Part shown: positions 24,794-31,091 of the stretch, piece by piece
Position numbering within the stretch: position 1 is the first letter of the stretch
Layout of the letters: each line of letters opens with the position of its first letter
DNA from: Bacteroidia bacterium
GTDB lineage: Bacteria; Bacteroidota; Bacteroidia; Bacteroidales; UBA932
Reading direction: 5' to 3'
Length of the DNA stretch: 64,000 nucleotides
Assembly (NCBI GenBank): GCA_021153285.1
Contig: JAGKTT010000004.1
Coordinates: 1 to 64,000, forward strand
The notes under the pieces: generated by a model
What the model saw: the letters and a program-made list of their open reading frames with translations, nothing else
What the model was told of the DNA's origin: nothing
Databases searched by the model: none
Program-made: the position numbers and the translations under genes

Positions 24794-26008
24794 TCAATGT
24801 AGTTTTAATCCTTGTGTCTTTTGTTGTGGTGAATCCAGAGCCTTGTCCGGTCTGAATGTCTGTCGGATGTCCTTGATGTCCTGTGCCAGGTCTGCCCTTT
24901 GGTCTCTTATCCTCTCCAGTTTGTTGTTCTTGAAGGCAAGCACCAGCGTAACGCTGAGGATTGCCACCAATGCGCCTATGGGATCCATAAAGTTGATTGC
25001 CATCATTACCTCCAGTGCTCCCTTGGCAATGCTTTTCGGCAGACTCTTCTGGAGCTTCTGCTCCTCTCTGCCGAGCCTCCACATCTGCCGTCCGAGTTCC
25101 TTGCACTGTGATTGGACTTCCGGTGGTATCCTGTGCGTGTCCTTTATCTCTGCGTGCAGGTTAAGGATGTTCTTGGCCTCTGCCCTGAGAGACGGGAACT
25201 TGTGCCACACGTTGATGATCTTCTCCAGATTACGGCAGGTGAACTTCCTGTCTATCTTGCTTCCGCTGAAGCGGCAGGTCACTGTCTTTCCGTTCTCGTC
25301 CTTCACCTGTTTGGAGAATGATATTCCACAGGGATTTCCCTTGCTGTCGAGCTTCAGGTCGGTGGTCACGCCGTATCTTGCCATCAGCACGGCCAGGAGT
25401 TCTTTGATGCTCTTTACCTGTGGTATCGCACTGGCTATGTCCCGGGCTATCTCGTAGCGTGCGGATTCGTATGTCCTCTGCCGGCTGTCGTGAGGTATCT
25501 GACTTTGATTTGCAGACTTGTGCGTTCCCCAGGAAAACCCCATATCCTTTGTTATCTCCTTACAGACCGCTGCATTCCTCTTTCTCTCCATAGAGTCGCT
25601 GATTCTGTGCCCGTCATTGTCAACGACATTTACCACTACGTGACAATGAGGGTTGTCCGTTCCATAATGACGGGTGACAAGATACTGCGTATTTTCGTAT
25701 CCCATTCCCTTCAGATGAGCCTTTACCGCCTCCATCATCACTTCATTTGTCAGTTTGTCTGCATCTTCTGGGGGCCAACTGACTGCGAAGTGCTTGACCG
25801 GGTTAGAGACCTTGGGGTTAAGACTTGCCTGCATCTCGAAACTCCGTGCTATGTCCTGCACATTCGGGACAAGCCTTTCCTCTTTGTCGTAACCCATATC
25901 CACACCCTCATATCCGATGACCTCATACTCCTGCTGTTTTCCGAGCATACCGTGATCGTACATTATCGCTCCTGCGAAACTTGCTCCTGTCGTTATCTTC
26001 ACCATCAT
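24794..26008 (-). CDS. mobA: MOBP-type relaxase
   Basis: I start the protein at MMVKITTGASFAGAIMYDHG (404 residues); the longer upstream frame only shadows mobC. The N-terminal relaxase domain has a three-His motif RHYGTDNPHCHVVVN (H114, H121, H123, N127), preceded by VKHFAVSWPP. The C-terminal part carries a coiled coil and a hydrophobic patch (GALVAILSVTLVLAF, about residues 345-362). The enzyme would nick one strand at oriT and stay bound to the 5' end during transfer. Its ATG overlaps the mobC stop as ATGA. The candidate oriT lies upstream of mobC. Confidence 0.88.
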   Translation of the reverse strand: MMVKITTGASFAGAIMYDHGMLGKQQEYEVIGYEGVDMGYDKEERLVPNVQDIARSFEMQASLNPKVSNPVKHFAVSWPPEDADKLTNEVMMEAVKAHLKGMGYENTQYLVTRHYGTDNPHCHVVVNVVDNDGHRISDSMERKRNAAVCKEITKDMGFSWGTHKSANQSQIPHDSRQRTYESARYEIARDIASAIPQVKSIKELLAVLMARYGVTTDLKLDSKGNPCGISFSKQVKDENGKTVTCRFSGSKIDRKFTCRNLEKIINVWHKFPSLRAEAKNILNLHAEIKDTHRIPPEVQSQCKELGRQMWRLGREEQKLQKSLPKSIAKGALEVMMAINFMDPIGALVAILSVTLVLAFKNNKLERIRDQRADLAQDIKDIRQTFRPDKALDSPQQKTQGLKLH

Positions 26009-26478
26009 AGCATCAATTGTTCTTGGACTTTTCTTTTCGCTGCCCTGAGCCATTCCAGTTCCTTCTCTACGGCTGCGACATAATCGGTACTTCCTCCGCA
26101 CTGCTTCGTAGCCTCGATCGCCACACCTCGGAGATTTCTGCCGTAGTTTCGTAGGTTCATATTCAAGTCCTTGTAAACGGCGAGTTCTTCTGCCGTCAGC
26201 CGAGGATACACCACCGATCTTATTATGCATAGACGCATCAGATGAGAGAGGGAAAAACGGTCCACGATCTTTACGAATTCATCATACTGCTTCACGCTGA
26301 TCACACACCGGTTGAGAGCCTCCTTTAGCAACTCATAGACGGTCATCTTAAATGCCTCGGCCTTCGCCCTTGCCACCTCAAGCTCTATGTCCGTCAGCTT
26401 GGTCGCTACGAGGTTCTTCCTCTTCTCTTCATCGGGCAGAGGTGTCCTTCCGCCCTTGCGATCTCTTTTTTCTTTCAT
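26005..26478 (-). CDS. mobC: MobC-type relaxosome accessory protein
   Basis: I start the protein at MKEKRDRKGGRTPLPDEEKR (157 residues). An upstream ATG at 26538 would run through the oriT-like inverted repeats. The sequence shows the MobC pattern: a basic N-terminus, a ribbon-helix-helix-like segment (NLVATKLTDIELEVARAKAE) and a conserved ELAVYKDLNMNLRNYGRNLR helix. MobC proteins bind near oriT and help the relaxase open the DNA. The stop overlaps the relaxase start by ATGA, so expression of the two is coupled. Confidence 0.85.
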   Translation of the reverse strand: MKEKRDRKGGRTPLPDEEKRKNLVATKLTDIELEVARAKAEAFKMTVYELLKEALNRCVISVKQYDEFVKIVDRFSLSHLMRLCIIRSVVYPRLTAEELAVYKDLNMNLRNYGRNLRGVAIEATKQCGGSTDYVAAVEKELEWLRAAKRKVQEQLML

Positions 26479-26499
26479 CTCTAAAAATTTGCGAACTTG

Positions 26500-26560
26500 A
26501 GAGCAAATTTGCCCGGAGGGCAGTTTTGGTTTACCCAAAACACAAACTCGCTTTAACTCA
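26500..26560 (-). other. Candidate origin of transfer (oriT)
   Basis: Just upstream of mobC lie three inverted repeats: GCAAATTTGC (26503-26512), TGCCC-GGA-GGGCA (26510-26522), and GTTTTGG-TTTAC-CCAAAAC (26523-26541). An adjacent A/T-rich stretch carries TTCGTTCG-like sequence (26561-26570). Place and structure suit an oriT of a MobC/MOBP system. The nick site cannot be read from sequence alone. Confidence 0.55.
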
Positions 26561-26586
26561 CTTCGTTCGATTGGTAATACACTTTG

Positions 26587-27519
26587 CTACTGGCTTGACT
26601 GGTACTCGAAGCGGTATTTTTCCCCTGCGTGGATCTGGAATATGAGGCGGATTTTCTCGTGTTCTTCAGAGATGTCCATCCATTCCTTCAGCTGTTGGCT
26701 ACACGATATTGTGATGCTGAACTGCGTCTTGCAGATGTACCTTATGCGGATGATGTCGTCCTTCAGATGGTCTGGTGCCTTGCTGTATATTTCCTTCCAG
26801 GCCTTCATAAATGCTTTGGGGTACGGAGAAGGGCTGATCGGATTCTGCACTCGCCAGTTCCCGGCTGCCCTCTTTCTCTTTTCAACGGTATCAAGAATGT
26901 CACCTCCGGACAGTTTCCATCCGTTCTGCCTGTAATACTCGCAGAACCTTTCGAACTCCGGTCGGGGATTGCAGTCGTTCCTGAAAAAGAAGACAGGAAG
27001 CAACTCGTTTTCTAAATCCTGTTGTGATGGTGGAAATACAACAATATCATTGGTATTATCCTTATTATTATCAATGATATTATTGTGGGAACTTTGTTCG
27101 CACCCTGCTGTAACCTTTCTTCCCATCTCGCTGTGAACTTTGTTCCCATCCGGGTGAGAACTTTCTTCGCACCTTGGTGTAACCTTTGTTCCCACCTTCC
27201 CTTTAAGATGGGAACTTTGTTCGCATCTTGGTGTAACAAAAGGTAACACCTTGTCTATATTTGTCATATAGTCGTACGATTGGAGCCCGGAATGTTTTGA
27301 ATCAGAGCGGATTACAAATCCGTCATCCGTAAGTTTCCTGAGAATTTTGCCGACCTGCTTTCTTGACAGGCCGAATTTGACTGATAATGATGCCTCGCTT
27401 TCGAACATCGTTCCTCCTTTCCTGGTGAAAGAATAAATCAGGGCATAGATAAGAAGGTCGTTACCTTTCAGTCCCAACCTTTCATTCATCATCCAGTCTT
27501 CTATGAGGAAACCTGGCAT
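26587..27519 (-). CDS. Replication initiator-like winged-helix protein
   Basis: I start the protein at MPGFLIEDWMMNERLGLKGN (310 residues); the open frame further upstream is the shadow of the DUF3853 gene. The N-terminal winged helix (NDLLIYALIYSFTRKGG, ASLSVKFGLSRKQVGKIL, KLTDDGFVIRSD) resembles DnaD-like/RepA-type DNA-binding heads. A repetitive middle (about 95-145: TPRCEQSSHLKGK, TPRCEESSHPDGNK, TAGCEQSSH) is followed by a C-terminal helical domain (FCEYYRQNGWKLSGGDILDT). This arrangement is common in Bacteroidales mobile elements, where it is annotated only as an HTH protein. A replication role is inferred from element context and the iteron-like DNA inside it. Confidence 0.6.
   Translation of the reverse strand: MPGFLIEDWMMNERLGLKGNDLLIYALIYSFTRKGGTMFESEASLSVKFGLSRKQVGKILRKLTDDGFVIRSDSKHSGLQSYDYMTNIDKVLPFVTPRCEQSSHLKGKVGTKVTPRCEESSHPDGNKVHSEMGRKVTAGCEQSSHNNIIDNNKDNTNDIVVFPPSQQDLENELLPVFFFRNDCNPRPEFERFCEYYRQNGWKLSGGDILDTVEKRKRAAGNWRVQNPISPSPYPKAFMKAWKEIYSKAPDHLKDDIIRIRYICKTQFSITISCSQQLKEWMDISEEHEKIRLIFQIHAGEKYRFEYQSSQ
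27090..27234. repeat. Six iteron-like repeats inside the rep-like gene
   Basis: Units of 22-24 bp beginning AACTTTGTTCGCAC or AACCTTTGTTCCCA start at 27090, 27112, 27136, 27159, 27181 and 27213 (spacing 22, 24, 23, 22, 32). All lie in the same direction and encode the repeated Cys-Glu-x-Ser-Ser-His segments of the protein. Confidence 0.8.
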
Positions 27520-27527
27520 CTTCGTAC

Positions 27528-27863
27528 TTATTTGGATTCCCTCCTTGCCTCTCTCTGGGATTTCTGGTATTCGTCTGCAAGGATTCTTGCCTTGTTGACA
27601 TCGAATACGATCCTCTTGCCGATCTGTGACACGATGGCCTCGTCCAGCACCCCGAGTTTCTTCAGGGTATATATCGTGCTTTGGCAGCAACCTATCATCT
27701 GTGCCAGTTCTCCTATGCCGTGTGCATACGCTGTCGGCTGTCCTTCTTCCCTTGAATTGTCTGCTGAACTTCTCGAAAGCTGGTTCAGTTGCAGAAATTC
27801 TTCTCCCGTCATCTGCCATATCGGCTTCTGAAGCAGATCCTGTGTGTTATTAAAGTCTTTCAT
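27528..27863 (-). CDS. DUF3853-family excisionase-like protein
   Basis: The protein has 111 residues. The N-terminal PIWQMTGEEFLQLNQL and the HTH-like AYAHGIGELAQMIGCCQSTI, then SQIGKRIVFDVNKARILAD, match the DUF3853 pattern: a MerR/excisionase-type winged helix found next to replication and mobilization genes in Bacteroidales elements. It lies 8 bases upstream of the rep-like gene and is co-transcribed with it. Likely roles are excision control or regulation of the rep/mob genes. Confidence 0.75.
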   Translation of the reverse strand: MKDFNNTQDLLQKPIWQMTGEEFLQLNQLSRSSADNSREEGQPTAYAHGIGELAQMIGCCQSTIYTLKKLGVLDEAIVSQIGKRIVFDVNKARILADEYQKSQREARRESK

Positions 27864-28044
27864 ATGTATGTAACTGTTTTTATTGTTCCGGTGTGTCAGA
27901 TATCACTACCTGACTCCACCTGACCGTACGCCTGCAAGAAGTTTGCCAAAAAGAAATAGAAACTAACTAAAAAAGATAATAAATAATATAAAAGGCTATA
28001 TTTAGGTTTGCGTGCTTTTACGATAATTTGCTATAATTTACAAT

Positions 28045-28135
28045 ATTTGACAACAAATGATATAAATTGATAAAAGAAATTTACTATTTTTGCACGGTAT
28101 TTGACAACAACTGACAACAATTGCTAACAATTGAC
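28045..28135. promoter_or_regulatory. Regulatory region with repeated TTGACAACA motifs
   Basis: In the 300-base gap between the two diverging genes, TTTGACAACAA occurs twice (near 28046 and 28100), followed by CTGACAACAATT, GCTAACAATT and TTGACAACATT at short intervals. A -7 match TATTTTTG lies at 28085-28092 between the copies and would serve the rightward XRE gene. The repeats look like operator sites for that XRE protein or for DUF3853. Confidence 0.55.
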
Positions 28136-28163
28136 AACATTCGTTAGCGATGTGTAACAACTA

Positions 28164-28841
28164 ATGATGAAACGTAATATGAGTGATGTGTGTACCGCTG
28201 CCGAGATATGTCAGGCAATTGCGGCTGATTTTAAGATGAGGGGGTTGACCCACGAGACAGCTGCCGAGAAACTGGGGACAACGAAACAGACCGTTTCAAA
28301 TCAGATCTCCGGAAAGAAGAAGTTCAGTGTGAAGACGGCTCAGAAATACTCTGAAGCATTCGGCTACAGTCTGGAGTTTCTGCTGTTTGGAAAGGGTAAT
28401 CTTTATGCCCCTGGTCGTGGTGTGGCTATAACGAGACCGGGGCAGCTTCCGGAACTATATATGGACACTTCGGTTATGAATGAAGGAAGAAAGGTCAGGA
28501 CGGCCGTCAGAATACTTGAGATTCTGAATAATCAGACAGCCATTGCTGCTTATCAGGCCGCTTTGGAAGATGATGCTGAAAGGTATAATGAATTATACGA
28601 CAGGCTAGTCAAGGAATTTGCCTGGGATATTCCTTTCGTGAACGGAAACAAGGAGGCCCTGATGAAGATAAGAAAGTTCTTTGCCGATGCTCACGAGAAG
28701 GCTGCCAAGGAACTGATCCAGGCAGAGCGTGATGTCTGGGAAGGTAAAGTCGTTGATATAGAGGTTATGCTTGAACGATATAGAAGGGAACTGATTACAC
28801 TGAAGGATATGTATCCTGATAATGTGGTAGGGGAGGTTTGA
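28164..28841 (+). CDS. XRE-family HTH regulator of the element
   Basis: The protein has 225 residues. The Cro/CI-type HTH is near residues 25-70 (GLTHETAAEKLGTTKQTVSN, then ISGKKKFSVKTAQKYSEAFG). The long C-terminal helical region (TAVRILEILNNQTAIAAYQA, DAHEKAAKELIQAERDVW) has no family I know. It diverges from the DUF3853/rep/mob operon across a gap rich in TTGACAACA repeats and is followed by a hairpin. A role as the element's repressor or maintenance switch is likely by position. Confidence 0.8.
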   Translation: MMKRNMSDVCTAAEICQAIAADFKMRGLTHETAAEKLGTTKQTVSNQISGKKKFSVKTAQKYSEAFGYSLEFLLFGKGNLYAPGRGVAITRPGQLPELYMDTSVMNEGRKVRTAVRILEILNNQTAIAAYQAALEDDAERYNELYDRLVKEFAWDIPFVNGNKEALMKIRKFFADAHEKAAKELIQAERDVWEGKVVDIEVMLERYRRELITLKDMYPDNVVGEV

Positions 28842-28882
28842 TTTCTTTGACTATCAATCAGAAATCTTTGCGTAAAATAAGA

Positions 28883-28912
28883 CAGAGGCAATGCTGTCTG
28901 GCATTGCCTCTG
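28883..28912 (+). terminator. Hairpin terminator after the XRE gene
   Basis: A perfect 12-bp stem CAGAGGCAATGC / GCATTGCCTCTG with a six-base loop, 40 bases after the stop codon. The following sequence lacks a T-run, so efficiency is uncertain. It could serve both strands. Confidence 0.65.
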
Positions 28913-28943
28913 CTATAAAACACCGAGGGGAAGAAGACAACCG

Positions 28944-29114
28944 CTAACGGTTAAGTCCTATCATCTTATAGAGCTTCCCTATTGCGTCTATAAGATGAAA
29001 CAGAACCTTCACAATGCGGCCAAAGATAAGATATTTCCATATCTTAGATTTGGCCTTCTTTGTGGTGTCTACTTCGATACGAAGCTTCACCAAGAGCGAA
29101 AGCTTTGTTTTCAT
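28944..29114 (-). CDS. Small cationic protein, 56 residues
   Basis: The frame ATG(29114) to TAG gives MKTKLSLLVKLRIEVDTTKK, then a helix-forming, Lys-rich stretch (SKIWKYLIFGRIVKVLFHLI) and DAIGKLYKMIGLNR. It is strongly basic, amphipathic or weakly hydrophobic, with no Cys. It is preceded by a consensus promoter at 29301-29331 and a structured leader. I do not recognise a family. Toxin-like or membrane-active peptide and element-regulatory peptide are both possible. Codons look normal for the neighbourhood. Confidence 0.45.
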   Translation of the reverse strand: MKTKLSLLVKLRIEVDTTKKAKSKIWKYLIFGRIVKVLFHLIDAIGKLYKMIGLNR

Positions 29115-29219
29115 GATAGAAAGATTATGGCGTTATTGCCTTTAAATAGAAAATGTAAAACAAGCTGTGGCTCCTATGGAAGTACGTCCCTCGGCTTATC
29201 GCTATTTCAGCCCCTTTAA

Positions 29220-29294
29220 AAAGAAAAGGCATTCAGTAGGGATCTGAACGCCTTAACTTGATTTCTATTTCAGCCTTTCGGCTATCCTTCTATC
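29220..29294 (-). ncRNA. Candidate element-encoded small RNA (or attenuated leader)
   Basis: Downstream of a consensus promoter the minus strand carries a hairpin AGCC-GAAA-GGCT. A second follows, AAGGCGTTCAG / CTGAATGCCTT (one G-T pair), then TTTTCTTTTT, an intrinsic terminator signal. This predicts a transcript of about 75 bases. Read-through would lead into the 56-residue gene, so the second hairpin may act as an attenuator. The phrase GGCTGAAATAG occurs both in the RNA and just past the terminator. Confidence 0.5.
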
Positions 29295-29300
29295 ATGGCG

Positions 29301-29331
29301 CAAATATAGGGACTTTTTTGCTATCTGCAAA
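29301..29331 (-). promoter_or_regulatory. Promoter of the candidate sRNA/small-gene transcript
   Basis: On the minus strand TTTG, 19 bases, TATATTTG: an exact match to the Bacteroidota promoter. It lies within 45 bases of the integrase stop codon. Confidence 0.75.
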
Positions 29332-29342
29332 CTTTTTTGAAT

Positions 29343-30713
29343 TTAATCCATAAAGTTCATCTTCGACATTTCGCTGGCTTTTATGGAGTCAACTATGTCG
29401 ATATATGGCTTCATTGACTTGTAATCGTTGTGGCCGGTCCATTTCATAACAATGCTCGGGGCTATTCCACGAGAGAGGGCATTGACGATGAATGTCTTTC
29501 TTCCGGTGTGGGTGCCGACAAGTTCCCATTTCTCTTTTACCTCATCAATTCTCTCATTGCCCTTGTATGAGGTAATTCGTATTTCTTCATTGATTCCGGC
29601 CAATTTGCAGAGTTTCTTCAGGTCTCTGTTCATTGCCTGGTTGGTGTAATAAGGGAACACCAGATTGTTTTTCTTGTCGGGAACGGCCCTATATTTTTCA
29701 AGAATCCTGCCCATCATATCGTTGATTTCTATCGACAGGCTGTCTGCTGTCTTCACTGTCGTCACCTCTATGTGGTCGTCCTTGACATCGTTCCATTTCA
29801 GGCTTGATGCATCCGAATAACGCAGGCTGGAGAAGCAACAGAACATAAATATGTCTCTGACCGGCTCAAGATATAGAGTGTCACCTTTTAGTTCGAGATT
29901 CAGGATAGCCTTCAGTTCGTCCTTGCTAAGATAGATCACCTTCTTCTGTGTGGCCTTCAGGGTAGGTTTGAATGTCTTATAGGCAACATTGCTGTTGTAT
30001 CCCTTATCCGTCGCCCATTTGAGGAACCATTTGAGGTATCCGAGCTTCTTGTCTATGGTAGAGTTCTTGATGCCTACAAGATCATCAGCGTCATAATCCT
30101 TTCTATCTCCTTTGGGTTTCCTTGGAGTGTTCAGTTTCTTCTCGTCTCGGAGATATACGACAAATTCAGTCAAGGTCTTTTCCGTGAGGTCGGAGAACTT
30201 GAGTTTCTTCTTGAATGTAGAAAGGTCTCTTCTGAGCGCTGCCATTTTCTGGAATGTGGCTTTGGTCCAGGCATTCTTTTCTCCACACTCAAAAACGAAC
30301 TCGTCGAAGACATTGAAGAGATCGGGCTCCTTTGGCTTGGTCTCTTTCTTCTTTGGCTCAGGTTCCGGTTTTCTTGGCACGGTGCCATTCAGCCTTTCCT
30401 CGTACTTTTCTACAAGTTGCGACGGGGTCGGGATTATGTCGTTCGCCTCAAAATACTTGAAGGCGGTTTCCATCTGGGTCTTGATGTTGCGAAGTTCCGT
30501 GTTTATGGAAATGGCGTTCTCGCCTTTGTGGCCCTCGTATCCGTCAAGGACAGATTCATACTTGTCGTCCCAGTACTTGCGGTCATAAATCTGGCATCCG
30601 GTTGAGAGGTCGATTCTTTGTGAGTTGAATGTTACTCTAAGTCGGATCTGATGCTTATCTTTGTTCTTTCCGTATGTGAAAAGTTTGAATGAACACTTGT
30701 GTCGGATATTCAT
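29343..30713 (-). CDS. int: Tyrosine recombinase/integrase
   Basis: The protein has 456 residues. An N-terminal arm-binding part (FKLFTYGKNKDKHQIRLRVT) and a SAM-like core-binding domain (about 125-215) precede the catalytic domain. The catalytic residues can be placed: Arg in FSSLRYSDASSLKW, His-x-x-Arg in GTHTGRKTFIVNAL, His in KWTGHNDYKSMKPY and the nucleophilic Tyr in that last motif. This is the Bacteroidetes-type integrase that inserts elements at tRNA 3' ends. It lies just inside attR and reads inward, and its own promoter carries a tandem 11-bp repeat. Confidence 0.95.
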   Translation of the reverse strand: MNIRHKCSFKLFTYGKNKDKHQIRLRVTFNSQRIDLSTGCQIYDRKYWDDKYESVLDGYEGHKGENAISINTELRNIKTQMETAFKYFEANDIIPTPSQLVEKYEERLNGTVPRKPEPEPKKKETKPKEPDLFNVFDEFVFECGEKNAWTKATFQKMAALRRDLSTFKKKLKFSDLTEKTLTEFVVYLRDEKKLNTPRKPKGDRKDYDADDLVGIKNSTIDKKLGYLKWFLKWATDKGYNSNVAYKTFKPTLKATQKKVIYLSKDELKAILNLELKGDTLYLEPVRDIFMFCCFSSLRYSDASSLKWNDVKDDHIEVTTVKTADSLSIEINDMMGRILEKYRAVPDKKNNLVFPYYTNQAMNRDLKKLCKLAGINEEIRITSYKGNERIDEVKEKWELVGTHTGRKTFIVNALSRGIAPSIVMKWTGHNDYKSMKPYIDIVDSIKASEMSKMNFMD

Positions 30714-30763
30714 ATTAAAGCCTCCTTTTGGTTTCGAATACTATGGTTGAACATTCGTCTCCG

Positions 30764-30795
30764 CAAAGGTAAGAATATCCCAAAAATATCCCAAA
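30764..30795 (-). promoter_or_regulatory. Integrase promoter with tandem AATATCCCAAA repeat
   Basis: On the minus strand TTTG, 20 bases, TACCTTTG. Two abutting exact copies of AATATCCCAAA (30774-30784 and 30785-30795, plus strand) fill the spacer and the -33 box. A protein bound there would block the promoter. Confidence 0.7.
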
Positions 30796-30882
30796 TTTTA
30801 GTAAGTATAAATACCTCCACTTGGAAAAATCGCCCATACAATAACGCTATTCAATGCTTTCTGTGGCACATTGGATTTCGTT

Positions 30883-30908
30883 TTCGAATCCCCCTCTCAC
30901 CGCAGAAA
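30883..30908 (+). repeat. attR: 26-bp copy of the tRNA-Ser 3' end
   Basis: Identical to 18260-18285. The T arm half and acceptor 3' side of the tRNA are present without the 5' part, so this is the displaced end left by insertion. Confidence 0.92.
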
Positions 30909-30950
30909 GAGGTTGTAATGCGCTGGTTGTCAGCAATTTACAACCTCTTT
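30906..30950 (+). terminator. Hairpin behind attR (original tRNA terminator)
   Basis: A perfect 13-bp stem AAAGAGGTTGTAA / TTACAACCTCTTT with a 19-base loop, followed by TTCTG. By the logic of tRNA insertion this should be the chromosome's own tRNA-Ser terminator. Confidence 0.7.
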
Positions 30951-31032
30951 TCTGATTTCTATCCACCCAAAAATCCACCCAAGAATCCAGGGCTTCCGGA
31001 CTTCTGTCAAGGGGAAATGTAAAGGTGCGGGG

Positions 31033-31064
31033 CTTGGTTTATTCGCATAAATAAATTAGATTTG
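31033..31064 (+). promoter_or_regulatory. Promoter of the PagL-like gene
   Basis: CTTG, 20 bases, TAGATTTG, 28 bases upstream of the start codon. Confidence 0.6.
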
Positions 31065-31091
31065 TGAGGAATAAACCTCGACCTGAACCTG

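Larger units (their letters stand above)
18260..30908. mobile_element. Integrative mobilizable element in tRNA-Ser
   Basis: About 12.6 kb lies between 26-bp direct repeats of the tRNA-Ser 3' end, with a tyrosine integrase just inside the right end reading leftward. Backbone genes: integrase, DUF3853, replication-initiator-like gene, MobC, MOBP relaxase and a membrane mob protein, plus an oriT-like region and an XRE regulator. Cargo: TPR regulator, DUF3244 protein and three lipoproteins. No coupling protein, VirB4 or Tra proteins are seen, so it should be mobilizable rather than self-transmissible. The cargo is visibly more AT-rich than the flanking chromosome. Confidence 0.9.

Noticed and set aside
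26009..26230. N-terminal extension of the relaxase frame
   Set aside because: The added 74 residues are the shadow of mobC in another frame. The relaxase domain starts at MMVKITTG and the ATGA overlap fits coupling.
27520..27819. N-terminal extension of the rep-like frame
   Set aside because: The extra 100 residues are the Arg-rich shadow of the DUF3853 gene. The folded part begins at MPGFLIEDW.
28995..29219. 74-codon plus-strand frame
   Set aside because: Antisense to the 56-residue gene and its structured leader. The minus strand has the consensus promoter and hairpins.
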